64,000 nucleotides of DNA from Caulobacteraceae bacterium (GTDB lineage: Bacteria > Pseudomonadota > Alphaproteobacteria > Caulobacterales > Aquidulcibacteraceae): contig JADJCG010000009.1 in the NCBI GenBank assembly GCA_016703335.1, positions 114,015-178,014 of the forward strand. The letters are read 5' to 3'. A program made the translations under genes and the position numbers. Shown here piece by piece: positions 8,551 through 18,399 of this stretch. Position 1 is the stretch's first letter, and every line of letters begins with the position of its first letter. The notes under the pieces were generated by a model. It saw nothing but the letters and a program-made list of their open reading frames with translations, ran no database searches and was not told the DNA's origin.

Positions 8551-9883
8551 TCACCGGGCGTAACCCAAGCGCGGATCGGAGACCGGCACGAAGTCAGGCG
8601 CCCAGCCCGGAGGCGGACCGCCTGGGCCCATCGGAATGTCGCCGAGTGCCATGTGATGGGCCTTCCAGACCATCGCCATGTGAATGCGCGCGTAGCCCGA
8701 CGGGTGATCGTAGAAGAACCATTCCTCAAACGCCGTCGGCTCCATCTTGCGATATTCCGACAGCAAAAGCGCCGATTCCGCAAAGCCATCCGGTTCGCGC
8801 GCGGCGTTGAGTCCGAACATGTCCGCCTGATTTTCGTGGAAGCGGATGATGTTGTTCTGAATCGGCGTCGCCAGCAGGAAGATGAATCCGATCACCGAGA
8901 AGAGGAGAGGCATGCCGGCGGGCTCTGCGACGGAGCGAATTCGCCAACGCTCATCCTTTGCCAGGAAGTGGAACAGGAAATTAGCGAGTCCGAAGGCGAT
9001 GACGATCATCAACGCATTCATGACGAGGATCGAAACCGTATGCTGCAGTACATAGTGTCCGATCTCGTGGCCAAGCACAGCGCGCACGCCGCCAGGCGAT
9101 TCACGCTGCAGCAGCGTATCGGCGAGCGAGATGCGCGTAGTTTCACCAAATCCTGAAACGTTGGCGCTGACGCTGTTGGTTTGGCGGGACCGATCGTAGA
9201 CCAGCACGTCGTTTGTCGGCACGCCGTTGGCTTGCGCGATTTGCAATACGCTATCGCGCAGAGCGCTTTGCGGCATCGGGTTATAGTCGTTGAAGATCGG
9301 CGAAATGTAGACCGGCGCCAGCATGCCGATGACGGCGGCAAACGCCAGAGATGCGATCGTTCCCCAGATCCACCAGGTTTTCTTCGCAACAGCGATGATC
9401 AGATAGAGCATACCAATCGCGAGTGAGCCGATCAGCAGGCTGAGACCGAAGCCTTGCAGATACTCGGTGAACCATTGGGCGAAGGTCTGTGTCGACAGAT
9501 CGTAATCGTGCTCGCGCACGAAACCGACCCAATAGTCCCAGCCGAAGGTCAGCACGGCGCCGACGAGCGTGTAGGCAAGCGCGAAGAGGACGACGACGAA
9601 GAAGTAGATCTTCACGTTCTTCTCAAGCCAGGCGCGAATGTTCTTCGCAAAGCCCAGGTTGAAGGAACGCAAAGGCGAAGATGAAGCCGAGCAGCGGGCC
9701 GACGAATTGGATCCAGTAGCCGCCTTCGAAGTAAGAATCTGACTTCGCGCGCGAGGCCTCGTCCATCGTCGCGAGCCACTGTTGCGTCGCCACATCAGGA
9801 TCGAAGGGAAGGGCGGCGGCCATGGCCGGTCCCGCAAGTGCGAATGCCGCCGCGAACGCGGCTAAGCCCAAAAACCCACGCAT
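8551..9883 (-). CDS. M48-family membrane metalloprotease (Ste24-like), frame-broken here
   Basis: Membrane-embedded zinc protease of the Ste24/CAAX protease type, probably acting in envelope quality control. The N-terminal part (signal-like MRGFLGLAAFAAAFALAG) and the rest lie in different frames; they join near 9665, where GFIFAFAFL should continue into RSFNLGFAKNIRAWLEKN. The zinc site HEIGHYVLQH and the downstream Glu ligand in HENQADMFGL are intact, as are several hydrophobic segments. I read the break as a one-base consensus error. Start at 9883; the gap to the divergent hydrolase gene is about 100 bp. Confidence 0.88.
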
Positions 9884-9985
9884 TGGAATGTCCCCAGTAG
9901 TTTTGCTCTGGCCGAAAGCCTGCGCCCGCTCCACATCACGCGCAAGAGGACGCGCGTCGGGCGCGTGTCTGGAGGAGACGAAGCG

Positions 9986-10861
9986 ATGAGACTCGACACA
10001 CCCGAAGGCAATTTCCCACCGACGCGCCGCACCATGGCGGCGTCGCTGTTCTTTGCGGGCTACGCAACGGCGGCTCTCTCTTCGTGTGCGAGCCCTGTGA
10101 CCACACCGAGCGATGAGCTGATTACCGAAGATGTGCATGTAACCGGCGCTGGCGGGTATTCGCTGCCCGCTTATGTGGCGCGGCCGACAGGGCGTGGACG
10201 TCATTCATGCGTCATCGTCGTGAATGAGATTTTCGGCATCCACGATTATATCAAGGATGTTTGCCGCCGCTTCGCGCGCGAAGGCTACGTCGCGATTGCG
10301 CCCGACTATTTCGATCGCGCCGGCGATCCCGCGCCGCTCACGGACATGACCGCGATCCGCGATATCGTCGCCACCGCCAACAACGAGCAGGTGATGGGCG
10401 ATACGCATGGCGCGATCGAGTGGCTGAAGGCGCAATCGTTCTCGAACGATCATATTGGCATCACGGGTTTCTGCTGGGGCGGCACTGTCGTCTGGATGGC
10501 CGCCGCTCGCTTTCCGGACGTGAAGGCCGGCGTGGCTTGGTACGGTCGCCTTGTGCATCCCGCCGCGGGAAGCTGGGGCGCGGACGAAGATCGCCAATGG
10601 CCGTACGATATTGGCGGCACATTGCACACGCCGGTGCTTGGGCTTTACGCGAGCGAAGATCGCGGCATCCCGCTTGAAAGCGTTGAGCAAATGCGCGCGT
10701 CGCTCAACGCCGCCGACAATCCTTCGCACTCGGAGATCATCGTCTATCCGGGCGTGCAGCACGGCTTCCATGCCGACTATCGCGAGAGCTACAATGCGGA
10801 AGCCGCCGCTGACGGCTGGGCGCGCTGTCTCGCCTGGTTCCGCGCTAACGGCGTCGCCTAA
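9986..10861 (+). CDS. dienelactone hydrolase family protein, exported
   Basis: 291 residues, alpha/beta hydrolase. The nucleophile is Cys in GFCWGG, as in dienelactone hydrolases, with Asp in YASEDRG and His in VQHGFH completing the triad. The N-terminus has twin arginines (PTRRTMAASLFFAGYA) and then LSSCAS, so export by Tat and possible lipidation are inferred. The ATG at 9986 has GGAGGAG 8 bases upstream, which decides it over the GTG at 9965. Eleven bases ahead of the aldo/keto reductase gene, so likely co-transcribed. Confidence 0.88.
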   Translation: MRLDTPEGNFPPTRRTMAASLFFAGYATAALSSCASPVTTPSDELITEDVHVTGAGGYSLPAYVARPTGRGRHSCVIVVNEIFGIHDYIKDVCRRFAREGYVAIAPDYFDRAGDPAPLTDMTAIRDIVATANNEQVMGDTHGAIEWLKAQSFSNDHIGITGFCWGGTVVWMAAARFPDVKAGVAWYGRLVHPAAGSWGADEDRQWPYDIGGTLHTPVLGLYASEDRGIPLESVEQMRASLNAADNPSHSEIIVYPGVQHGFHADYRESYNAEAAADGWARCLAWFRANGVA

Positions 10862-10872
10862 AGGATCCTCCC

Positions 10873-11934
10873 ATGCGCTATCGCAAACTGGGCCGCACCG
10901 GCCTTGCTGTTTCTGAAATCTGCCTCGGCACCATGACGTTTGGTGGCGATGGCTTCTGGAAAGTCATCGGCGCGCTTGAACAAGAGTCGGTCACCAAGCT
11001 GGTGAAAGGCGCGTTCGATAAGGGCGTCACCTTCATCGATACGGCGGACGTTTACTCAAACGGCTTGTCGGAGCAGGTGACAGGGCAGGCGATCAAAGGT
11101 CTGCCGCGCGATGAACTGGTGATCGCGACCAAGGTGTTCGGCCGCATGGGCGCCTACGGCGGCGCGCAAACGCCAGAGGCGCAGCGCCGATATAACAACA
11201 CCAATCTTTGGGGCCTCTCACGCAAGCACGTGTTCGATGCGATCGACGCGAGCTTGGAACGGCTCGATATCGATTATGTCGATCTCTACCAAGTGCACTC
11301 ATTCGATCCGGCAGTGCCACTCGAAGAGACACTGGAAGCATTGGACGAAGTCGTGAAGTCGGGCCGCGCCCGGTACATCGGGCTTTGCAATCACGCGGCG
11401 TGGCAGATCATGAAGGCGGTCGGCATTTCCGAGCGCAATGGTCTGGCGCGCTACGAGTCTCTGCAGATGTATTATTCGATCGCGGGCCGCGATCTAGAAC
11501 GAGGTCGTGCCGCTGGCGAAGGATCAGAACCTCGCGATCCTGCCCTGGAGCCCACTCGCAGGCGGCTTCTGTCGGGCAAGTACACACGGGCAGGGGCGCC
11601 AACGGATGGTTCGCGCCGTCTCGCGTTCGACTTCCCGCCGGTCGACAAGGAGAAGGCTTACGACATTATCGATGTGATGAAAGAGATCGGCGATGCGCGC
11701 GGCGTTTCCGTCGCGCAGATCGCGCTCTCGTGGCTTTTGCACCAAAAGCACGTCACCAGCGTCATCATCGGCGCGAAGACCGAAGCGCAGCTCAACGACA
11801 ATCTCGCGGCAACGAGCGTTGAGCTTTCGAGTGACGATCTGAAGAAGCTCGACGATGTCTCAAAGCTGCGGCCGGAATATCCCGGCTGGATGCTCGAACG
11901 CCAAGGCGGTGAGCGCACGACTGGCCTGAGCTAG
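10873..11934 (+). CDS. aldo/keto reductase with hidden double indel
   Basis: NAD(P)H-dependent oxidoreductase, 353 codons. TIM-barrel features are clear: catalytic Asp/Tyr in FIDTADVYSNG, Lys in VIATKVFG, His in YQVHSFDP, and C-terminal cofactor loop SVIIGAKTEAQLNDNL. Between 11501 and 11569 the reading frame gives non-family sequence (ERGRAAGEGSEPRD). Shifting by one frame gives EVVPLAKDQNLAILPWSPLAGGF, the expected family sequence. So a two-base and a one-base loss cancel out, leaving the ORF open but about 22 residues wrong. Likely a consensus error. Confidence 0.92.
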   Translation: MRYRKLGRTGLAVSEICLGTMTFGGDGFWKVIGALEQESVTKLVKGAFDKGVTFIDTADVYSNGLSEQVTGQAIKGLPRDELVIATKVFGRMGAYGGAQTPEAQRRYNNTNLWGLSRKHVFDAIDASLERLDIDYVDLYQVHSFDPAVPLEETLEALDEVVKSGRARYIGLCNHAAWQIMKAVGISERNGLARYESLQMYYSIAGRDLERGRAAGEGSEPRDPALEPTRRRLLSGKYTRAGAPTDGSRRLAFDFPPVDKEKAYDIIDVMKEIGDARGVSVAQIALSWLLHQKHVTSVIIGAKTEAQLNDNLAATSVELSSDDLKKLDDVSKLRPEYPGWMLERQGGERTTGLS

Positions 11935-11942
11935 TTAGCGCG

Positions 11943-11980
11943 CAAAGAAAAGCGGCGGCGCTCTTGTCCAGCGCCGCCGC
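11943..11980 (-). terminator. intrinsic terminator of the PPC-repeat gene
   Basis: GCGGCGGCGCT (11952-11962) and AGCGCCGCCGC (11970-11980) form a perfect 11 bp stem with a 7-base loop. Read on the minus strand it is followed by CTTTTCTTTG, a U-rich tract, placing it just past the stop of the exported repeat protein. It may also serve the convergent aldo/keto reductase gene. Confidence 0.8.
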
Positions 11981-12007
11981 CCTCACGTGCGTCCCCAAGG
12001 CCGCCTG

Positions 12008-14235
12008 TTAACGCGTGATCTTCACCTCGTAGCCGCCGACCGCGTTCGACAGGCCGCTGACTTGGATGAGGTAGTCACCCGAAGCTTCCGGACGGAAGCG
12101 AAGACGGGCGTCATTGCCTGGGCCACTGTCATCCGAAGCGACCTGACGGCCACCTTGGCGAACGATCAAGGCGTCGGGGCCGTTCGGACCCGCGTCTTCC
12201 ATGCCCGCGCCTTCTTGGACAAGCGACAGGAATGGATCAGCGAGCGGCGTACCGCCCGAGCCATTGGCTTCGATCTGATACGTGACACCAGCTTCGAGCG
12301 TGACGCGATAGACGTCGATGTCGCCCGGGATTTCGATGCGGCTGGCGCGCGTGTCGTCAGCGGCGTCGAGGATTTCATCCGTGTAGGCGTGGCCCGGGAC
12401 GTCGGTATCGACAGCGCGCAGCGTGTAGCGGCCGGTGCTTTGGCCGTCATAGGACGAGACCGCAGCGAAGTACGTGCCACCAGTCGGCGACGCAAAGTAG
12501 AGATACGAGTTGAGGCCATGGCCGCCGTCATCGTCCTGCGCCACTTGTGCGCCGGTCGCGTCGTAGAGCGTTAGCAGCGGATCGGCGAGCGGCCGTCGCC
12601 TTCGGCGCTATCGAGATAGAAGCGATATGGGCGGCCTTCGACCAGTTCGATCGCGAACCAGTCCACATCGCCGGCTGCGCCGATCATGCTGGTGCGCGGA
12701 TCGCCCATGGCTGACAGAGCGTCTGCGCCTTCCATGTTGTCACCGACTTCGCCGCCAACAACGTTGAGCGCGTAACGGCCGGCAGCGTCTTCAGTGAAGC
12801 CACGTGCTTCAACGAAGTAATTGCCCGCCGCCGTGGCTTGGAATTCGAGATAAGAGTTCAGGCCATCGCCGCCATCGTCGTCGCGCGCGAGTTCGGCGCC
12901 GTCGGGACCGTAGAGAACCAGGTAGGGGTCGCCGATGCTGTCCGGCGTACCGGTCACTTGCATGCCGATGCGCACAGCTTGGGCGTCGGCGAGCGTGAGG
13001 CGATACCAATCGCGATCGCCAGCGGGGGAGAGCACGCCTTCGCGATAATCGCCTTCGGGGCTGAGGCTTGCATCGGTGCTGGCGTCAGCCGGAATGTCGC
13101 CGGTGCGGGCTGCGAGCGTGTAGCCGCCGGTCGCGTCACCGGTGAAGGACGAGGCTTCGACATAGTACGTGCCGGTCGATGACGCTGTGAACTCGAGATA
13201 TGAGTTCAGGCCATCGCCGCCGTCATCATCAACCGCAACTTCTTCGCCGCGTGAATCGCGCAGGCGGATCAGTGGATCGCCGATCGGGCTGTCGCCGCTG
13301 GCATCGAGCGTGAAGCGATACGATTCACCCTCGGTGAGGCGCACGCGGTACCAATCGGCATCGCTCGGAAAGTCGAGTGTGCCGTTGATGGTTTGGCCTG
13401 CGTTGATGCGGCCACCGGTCGAGGTAGAATTGGCGACATTGTCGCGCGGCAGGCGCTCGGCGCTGACGTCAAGTGCGTAGCCACCCGTGTAGCCATCGCC
13501 GTAGCCGCGAGCTTCGATGAAGACATCGCCGTTGGCGGCAGGAATGAATTGAAGCGCCGAATTGAGTGAGCCGTCAGCATCGTCGTTTTCGGCGAGAACG
13601 TTGCCGTCGCGGTCAAGAACGCGGAGCACTGGGTCGCCGAGACCGCCTTCGCCAGCGCCGGCGAGCGTGATGTTGTAGCGATTGCCGGTGCGCGCCGAGA
13701 GGCGATACCAATCGATGTCGCCTTCATATTCGATGTTGCCGTTGCTGGTGCGGCCGACAGCGACGCGCGCACGCGTGCTGGCGTCGCCACCTGCATCATC
13801 CGGCGGAACGTCTTCTGCGGAGACGCCAAGACGATAAGCGCCGGTCGCTTCGGCGCTGAACGCGCGAGCTTCGACGTACACAATTCCGGTTTGTTGCGGG
13901 ACGTACCGGAGTGCTGAGTTCAGCGTGCCGTTGGCGTCGTCGTTGAAGGCGAGCTGATTGCCTTGCGCGTCATAGACGCTGAGCATCGGATCGATGGCTT
14001 GGCCTTCGGCGCCGATTCCCGCGAGCGCGAGGTTGTAGCGGCGGCCGGTTTGGACTTCGAGGCGATACCAGTCGGTGTCGCTGCCGGGTGAGATTTCGCC
14101 ATCAACGTTGCCGGTGAGTGTCGCGGTCGTCGACGCATCGCCGGGCTGATCTGCCGTCTGCGCGGAAGCGGGCGCGAACCCAAACGTCGCCATCAGCGCA
14201 GCTGCTGCCGCGCCAAATAAAAGCTTTCCACGCAT
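12008..14235 (-). CDS. exported protein of six PPC-like repeats, frame-broken here
   Basis: About 740 residues: signal peptide MRGKLLFGAAAAALMATFGF, then six tandem repeats of about 115 residues. Each opens with G-D-x-D-W-Y-R, has DP-x-L-x-L-x-D-x-x-G, then an acidic turn (NDDANGTLNSAL, DDDGGDGLNSYL) and ends with G-x-Y-x-L. This is the pre-peptidase C-terminal (PPC) fold, usually fused to secreted proteases; here there is no enzyme domain. Repeats 1-5 are in one frame and repeat 6 in another; the break is near 12590, where SPIRC-stop should read PLADPLLTLYD. The ATG at 14235 has GGGGAG upstream. Confidence 0.85.
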
Positions 14236-14265
14236 GTACTGGTCTCCCCTCAAATCGTGACGGCT

Positions 14266-14273
14266 ATGGTTAA
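14266..14273 (-). promoter_or_regulatory. CtrA-type half-site TTAACCAT
   Basis: The minus strand reads TTAACCAT, identical to the half-site bound by the cell-cycle regulator CtrA in alphaproteobacteria, 31-38 bp before the start of the PPC-repeat gene. No full TTAA-N7-TTAA site is present. Eight bases can match by chance, so this is a candidate only. Confidence 0.3.
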
Positions 14274-14410
14274 CTATCCGTCATGTCAGACGCAAAGCGG
14301 AATTCGGGCAAAATCCAGCCTTCTGGCGCAATTCGACCCTCATCGCCGCAGAGCGATGGACGTGTTTGGCATAGCTGGCAAAGCGCTGGGGCGCGAGAAA
14401 AAGCGGAACT

Positions 14411-14969
14411 TTAGACTTTGATGTCCACGTGCGGGGCGGGGCGCCTTGGCGGGGCCCACCGAAACGAGCACCATCGCGGCGCGTAACGTTCGGTCACCCA
14501 GCATGTAGCCGGATTGAAGCACCTCTTGGACCGTGCCGGCGGGCTGATCGCCAGGCGCTTGAGCCACGGCTTGGTGCACCTTCGGATCGAATTGCTCGCC
14601 GCGTGCGCCGATGCGCTTCAGGCCATGGCGGGAGAAGGCGTCGACAAGCGAACGTTCGGTGAGTTCGACGCCGGTCAGCAGATTGCGGAAGCCTTCGTCT
14701 AGGTCGTCGCGCGGCGCGGCCATGAGCGCGCGCTCAAGCGTATCGGCGATTGGCAGCAAATCCTGCGCGAAGCGATCAATCGCATAGGCGCGGGCTTCCA
14801 CGGCTTCGCGCTGGGCCCGGCGGCGCGTGTTTTCAGCTTCGGCCAAAGCACGGAGCATGTCGTCTTTGGCTTTGGCCAGCTCAGCTTGCAGAGTTGCGAC
14901 GTCGAACGCCTCGCCGATCGGATCGTTCGTGGCGGCTTCAGGCTGCTGGGGATTTGCTTCGTCCGTCAT
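14411..14969 (-). CDS. grpE: nucleotide exchange factor GrpE, 3' end frame-broken here
   Basis: Releases ADP from DnaK. N-terminal coiled coil (about residues 25-75, with AKAKDDMLRALAEAENTRRRAQRE) and the beta domain with FDPKVHQAV and GYMLGDRTLRAAMVLVS. In the literal frame translation runs past the expected end to 14340 with junk. Dropping one C from the CGCCCCGCCCC run near 14432-14440 gives a typical end, HVDIKV and stop at 14411. I take 14411 as the true end. The start at 14969 lies 7 bp after hrcA, forming an hrcA-grpE operon. Confidence 0.93.
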
Positions 14970-14976
14970 TCCATCC

Positions 14977-16053
14977 TCATCGTTCGCCGCGCCCGTCGAG
15001 CACCCGGCCGACAACGCGCGCTGTATAATCCACCACGGGGATCACCCGTGCATAGTTGAGCCGGGTAGGGCCGATCACGCCCAAAGCCCCGACGACTTTC
15101 CGTTCGGCGTTCATATAGGGCGCGACGATCAGACTCGACCCTGACAGTGAAAAAAGCGGGTTTTCCGAGCCGATGAACACACGAACGGCGTCCCCAGCCT
15201 TGGCTAGATCGAGCACTTGAATGAGTTCGCGGGTCTTTTCCAGGTCATCGAAGAGTTTCCGCGCCCGTTCGAGATCGGCCACAGCCTGCTGATCCTGCAA
15301 CAAGTTCCCGCGCCCACGGACAATGAGGGAGCGGCCAAGCATTGGATCTTCGCCGGACCATTCAACCAAGCCTTTCTCAACGAGACCAGCGGCGGCTTTG
15401 TCGAGCGCGGCGCGATCGCGGGTGAGAGAGTCGGCGGCGGCGGCGCGTGCTTCGGCCAGCGTGCGGCCTTTGAAGCGGGCGTTGAGATAGTTTGCCGCTT
15501 CGCTGAGGGCGCCAGACGGCAGATCCGCGGGCGTGTTGATGATGCGGTTCTCGACCTGGTTGTCTTCGAACACGAGCACGAGCAGCGCTTGGCCCGGACC
15601 AATGCCCACGATCTCGGCGTGGCGGACCGGCGCATCGCGCTCCGGTGTCACCACAAGCCCGGCGCCGCCAGCGAGACCGGAGAGCAAATCTGACGCCGCG
15701 CCCATCACGTCTTGGGGGTTTGAGCCTGCCGCCGCGATGCGGGCATCGATCTCGCGCTTTTCGTCGGGTGGCACGTCGCCGAGTTGAAGCAAGCTGTCGA
15801 CGAAGAAGCGCAGGCCCTGCTGGGTAGGCGAGCGCCCCGCCATCGCGTGCGGCGCTTCGAGCAGGCCGAGGCTTGCGAGATCGGCCATGGTGTTGCGGAT
15901 CGAGGCGGGCGAGAGGCCGACGCCTGCGAGCTTTGAGAGCGTGCGCGAGCCAACAGGTTCTCCGGTCGTCAGATACGACTCGACGATCTCGCGGAAAATT
16001 TCCCGCGCCCGCGCGTCGAGCGAGGTCAGATCGGAGGAGGGCGGTAAAACCAT
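14977..16053 (-). CDS. hrcA: heat-inducible transcription repressor HrcA
   Basis: 358 residues. N-terminal winged helix with SLDARAREIFREIVESYLTTGEPVGSRTLSK, then GLSPASIRNTMADLASLGLLEAPHAMAGRSPTQQGLRFFVD, the HrcA signature, and a C-terminal dimer/sensor region ending with GVIGPTRLNYARVIPVVDYTA. HrcA represses chaperone operons through CIRCE sites and is itself kept active by GroEL. I saw no CIRCE repeat in this window; groESL may carry it elsewhere. Full family length, unbroken. First gene of hrcA-grpE. Confidence 0.97.
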   Translation of the reverse strand: MVLPPSSDLTSLDARAREIFREIVESYLTTGEPVGSRTLSKLAGVGLSPASIRNTMADLASLGLLEAPHAMAGRSPTQQGLRFFVDSLLQLGDVPPDEKREIDARIAAAGSNPQDVMGAASDLLSGLAGGAGLVVTPERDAPVRHAEIVGIGPGQALLVLVFEDNQVENRIINTPADLPSGALSEAANYLNARFKGRTLAEARAAAADSLTRDRAALDKAAAGLVEKGLVEWSGEDPMLGRSLIVRGRGNLLQDQQAVADLERARKLFDDLEKTRELIQVLDLAKAGDAVRVFIGSENPLFSLSGSSLIVAPYMNAERKVVGALGVIGPTRLNYARVIPVVDYTARVVGRVLDGRGER

Positions 16054-16098
16054 TTGAGGGCTCTAGGTAGCGAAGGTGCGCCCGGGCGCAAGCTGCGC

Positions 16099-17283
16099 TT
16101 ATGTCTTGGCCGCCTTGCGTTTCGTCGCGGGCATGGCGCGGCGCATGTATTCGTCGAACTTCGGCACGGTAAAGCCGATGAGGCCGCGCTCGGGCGAGTA
16201 CGCCATGCCTTTCTTGATCAGCTCGTCGCGGATCGGCGCGGCTTGGCTGAGGCTCAACTTCATCGCGTTGGCGACATCGGAGGAGTTTACCGGCTCTGCG
16301 CCGAACTCGGCCATGGCGCGCGCGTAAGCTTTTTGGCGCTCCGTCAGGCGCGCGAGGCGGACTTTGAAAATGCCTTCGTCGAGCGCGGCGATCGCAGTTT
16401 CGCTGGCGCGTTTGGCGTCGGCCAATGTGATCGGCGACTTCTGCGCCGCGTCCCAGCAGTGCGAACCCCACACTTGCAGGAAGAACGGGTAGCGCCCGGT
16501 TTGCTCGATGACGTAGTCGAGCGCGTCCTTTGCGTACTTTACGCCTTCGCGCTCCGCGGGGGCGGAGAGGGCAAGGCGCGCGCCGGCTTCGTCGAGCGGG
16601 CCGATCGGCGGATAGTCGAACAAACGCTCTGCGTATGATTTCGCATCGCCCGCAAGCTTCGCCAGCTGTGGCAGGCCGCCGCCGAACAACAGCAGCGGCA
16701 GCTGGCGTTGTGCGATCTTGTGCATCGCCATGATCAGCGCGCTGAGATCGTCTTTCTGCAGATACTGAATTTCATCGATCAGCAGGATGACGGCCGTGTC
16801 GCGCTTCTTCGCGGCTTCGGCGATGGCGACGAAGAGATCCGTGAGATCGATGGACAGGTCGCCCGTCGCGGGTGTGACGGCGAAACCAAAATCGACGTCG
16901 CCGACGGTGGCTTTGAACATGCTCGCGAACGAGCGCAGCGCGCCGAAGGCTTTTTGCACTTCGTTGCCAGCCTTCTTCACGCGGTCGAGGCGGTGAAGAA
17001 TGTGCTGGAGCTGCGGCGCGAGCTGCTGCGCCAGCGGCGTGCCGGGATCGATTTCGAGCAGGGCGGTTTGGCAGCCTTCTTCTTCTGCGATGGCTTCGAA
17101 CGCATTCAGCAGCACGGTTTTGCCGACGCCGCGCAGACCCAACATGATTGCGCTCTTGGCCGGGCGGCCACCCTTGGCGCGGGCGATGGCGACACGTGCG
17201 ATGTCCACCAGGCTGTCGCGTCCGGCCAGCTCCGGGGGAGGGACGCCGGCGCCTGGGTTGTAGGGGTTGTGGGTGGCTTTCAT
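16099..17283 (-). CDS. AAA ATPase of the archaeal-ATPase/ORC-Cdc6-like type with winged helix
   Basis: 394 residues. Walker A GLRGVGKT at 49-56 and Walker B ILLIDEIQYL at about 166-175 are intact. The C-terminal 100 residues (LTERQKAYARAMAEFG, SSDVANAMKLSLSQAAPIRDELIKKGMAY) look like a winged-helix DNA-binding domain. The arrangement resembles ORC1/Cdc6-like and other STAND-type ATPases; the role here is unknown. The ATG at 17283 gives the best N-terminus; a TTG at 17322 is possible. The gene sits between hrcA and rph, which are normally neighbours, so it looks like an accessory insertion. Confidence 0.8.
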   Translation of the reverse strand: MKATHNPYNPGAGVPPPELAGRDSLVDIARVAIARAKGGRPAKSAIMLGLRGVGKTVLLNAFEAIAEEEGCQTALLEIDPGTPLAQQLAPQLQHILHRLDRVKKAGNEVQKAFGALRSFASMFKATVGDVDFGFAVTPATGDLSIDLTDLFVAIAEAAKKRDTAVILLIDEIQYLQKDDLSALIMAMHKIAQRQLPLLLFGGGLPQLAKLAGDAKSYAERLFDYPPIGPLDEAGARLALSAPAEREGVKYAKDALDYVIEQTGRYPFFLQVWGSHCWDAAQKSPITLADAKRASETAIAALDEGIFKVRLARLTERQKAYARAMAEFGAEPVNSSDVANAMKLSLSQAAPIRDELIKKGMAYSPERGLIGFTVPKFDEYMRRAMPATKRKAAKT

Positions 17284-17300
17284 ATCTTTGTTTGGAGGAG

Positions 17301-17443
17301 TTAGGCGACGTTGGCCAAACAATCTTATAATGAACTATGAAGCCGCTCTTAGGCCGACTCGCCCAAACCGGCCCGAACTTTCTTATGCGTATCGGTGTCT
17401 ATAGGTTTGTTTGGGGCAGGTGGCCTAACTGGGCCGAACTTTC
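17301..17443. promoter_or_regulatory. repeated promoter-like elements between ATPase and divergent gene
   Basis: Three copies of TTAGGC-N6/7-GCCCAAAC-like sequence: + strand at 17301 and 17349, minus strand ending at 17428. Two of them carry, exactly 19 bases later, a -10-like hexamer: TATAAT at 17326-17331 (+) and TATAGA at 17403-17398 (-). A second motif, CCGAACTTTC, occurs at 17373-17382 and 17434-17443. The two putative promoters point toward the two flanking genes and cross each other. Confidence 0.45.
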
Positions 17444-17489
17444 CGATAGGAACCATGATTTCGCCCGGTTCCCACCTGAGAAGCCGCCC

Positions 17490-18346
17490 ATGTTGCTGAG
17501 AACCCTTGTGCTTTTGGCTGGCCTTTGCCTCGCCACGCCCGCCCTCGCCCAAACCTCGATCACGCTGCGGGCAGCGCCCGTCGCGATCGTCGATGCGCAA
17601 ATCAATGGCCGCCCGGTCCGGCTTGAGGTCGACCCTCGCCTGCCTGACGTTCTGGTGCTTAATCCAGCGGCGGCAGAGCGGCTGCACGTCCGGCGGGTTC
17701 CGTTTGTCGGCGCCCGCGTATCGTTGGACGCATCCTACATTCGTGGCCGCATCGCCCGCCCGCGTATCGAGTTCGGGGACGCCGGCGCCTCGCGCGCGAC
17801 AACCGGCATCTTCAACGTACCCGCAACGGCGCGCGCCGATGGCGTCATCGGCCCGGGCGTGCTGCCACATGACATCATTCGCATCGAACCGCCGGCAGCG
17901 GCGTTGGACGCATCATCCAGTTCCCGCTCGCGAACGCTGACATTTGGCAAATTGAGACCGAACTCGGCGGGTTGAGCCTGCAGGCAGTGTTCGATCTCAA
18001 CAATGCCCGCAGCACGTTCAACCGAAGCGCCGCTTCGCACCTCGACCAAAGCGGCGCGATCGTTGCCGAAGGCGAACTCGGCGAGATGTCGATGCTTCTG
18101 GGCCTGCATGCGCAAGCGCAGCCGGTTCAAACCTCGCTCGCTCTGCAAGGGCTGGCGCTCGGTCCGGCTGTCGCCCGCACGCGCGCCCCACTTCTGGGTG
18201 CGCTCGACGAAGAAACCCTCGTTGTCGTCGCCGAAGGTGAGGAGGCGCCGCCGCGTCTATGGGTGGGCCGCAGTGCGCTCGCGAGCTGCTCATCCATCAC
18301 AGTCAATCGCCGCACACGAACGCTGACGCTCGAGTGCGCGAGCTAG
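17490..18346 (+). CDS. periplasmic protein, possible retropepsin-like fold, frame-broken here
   Basis: Signal peptide MLLRTLVLLAGLCLATPALA, then a beta-rich mature part of about 265 residues. INGRPVRLEVDPRLPDVLVLN and later VIGPGVLPHDIIRIE resemble the arrangement of bacterial aspartyl-protease (retropepsin-like) proteins, but the catalytic D-T/S-G is replaced by D-P-R, so activity is doubtful. The frame breaks near 17908: after LD the next frame continues RIIQFPLANADIWQIETELGGLSLQAVFDLN. A lost C in GACCGC explains it. Divergent from the ATPase gene, 206 bp away; 53 bp before rph. Confidence 0.6.
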
Positions 18347-18399
18347 GCGGCGCGCTGCGCTTGCCCTAGAAGCGCTGCTTAATCATTTCAGGAGTTTCC

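Noticed and set aside
14283..14420. 45-codon + strand ORF between the PPC gene and grpE
   Set aside because: No ribosome site, no recognisable feature, and overlaps the repaired grpE end.
16054..16110. CIRCE element for HrcA upstream of hrcA
   Set aside because: No TTAGCACTC-N9-GAGTGCTAA repeat is visible here or in the dnaK upstream region.
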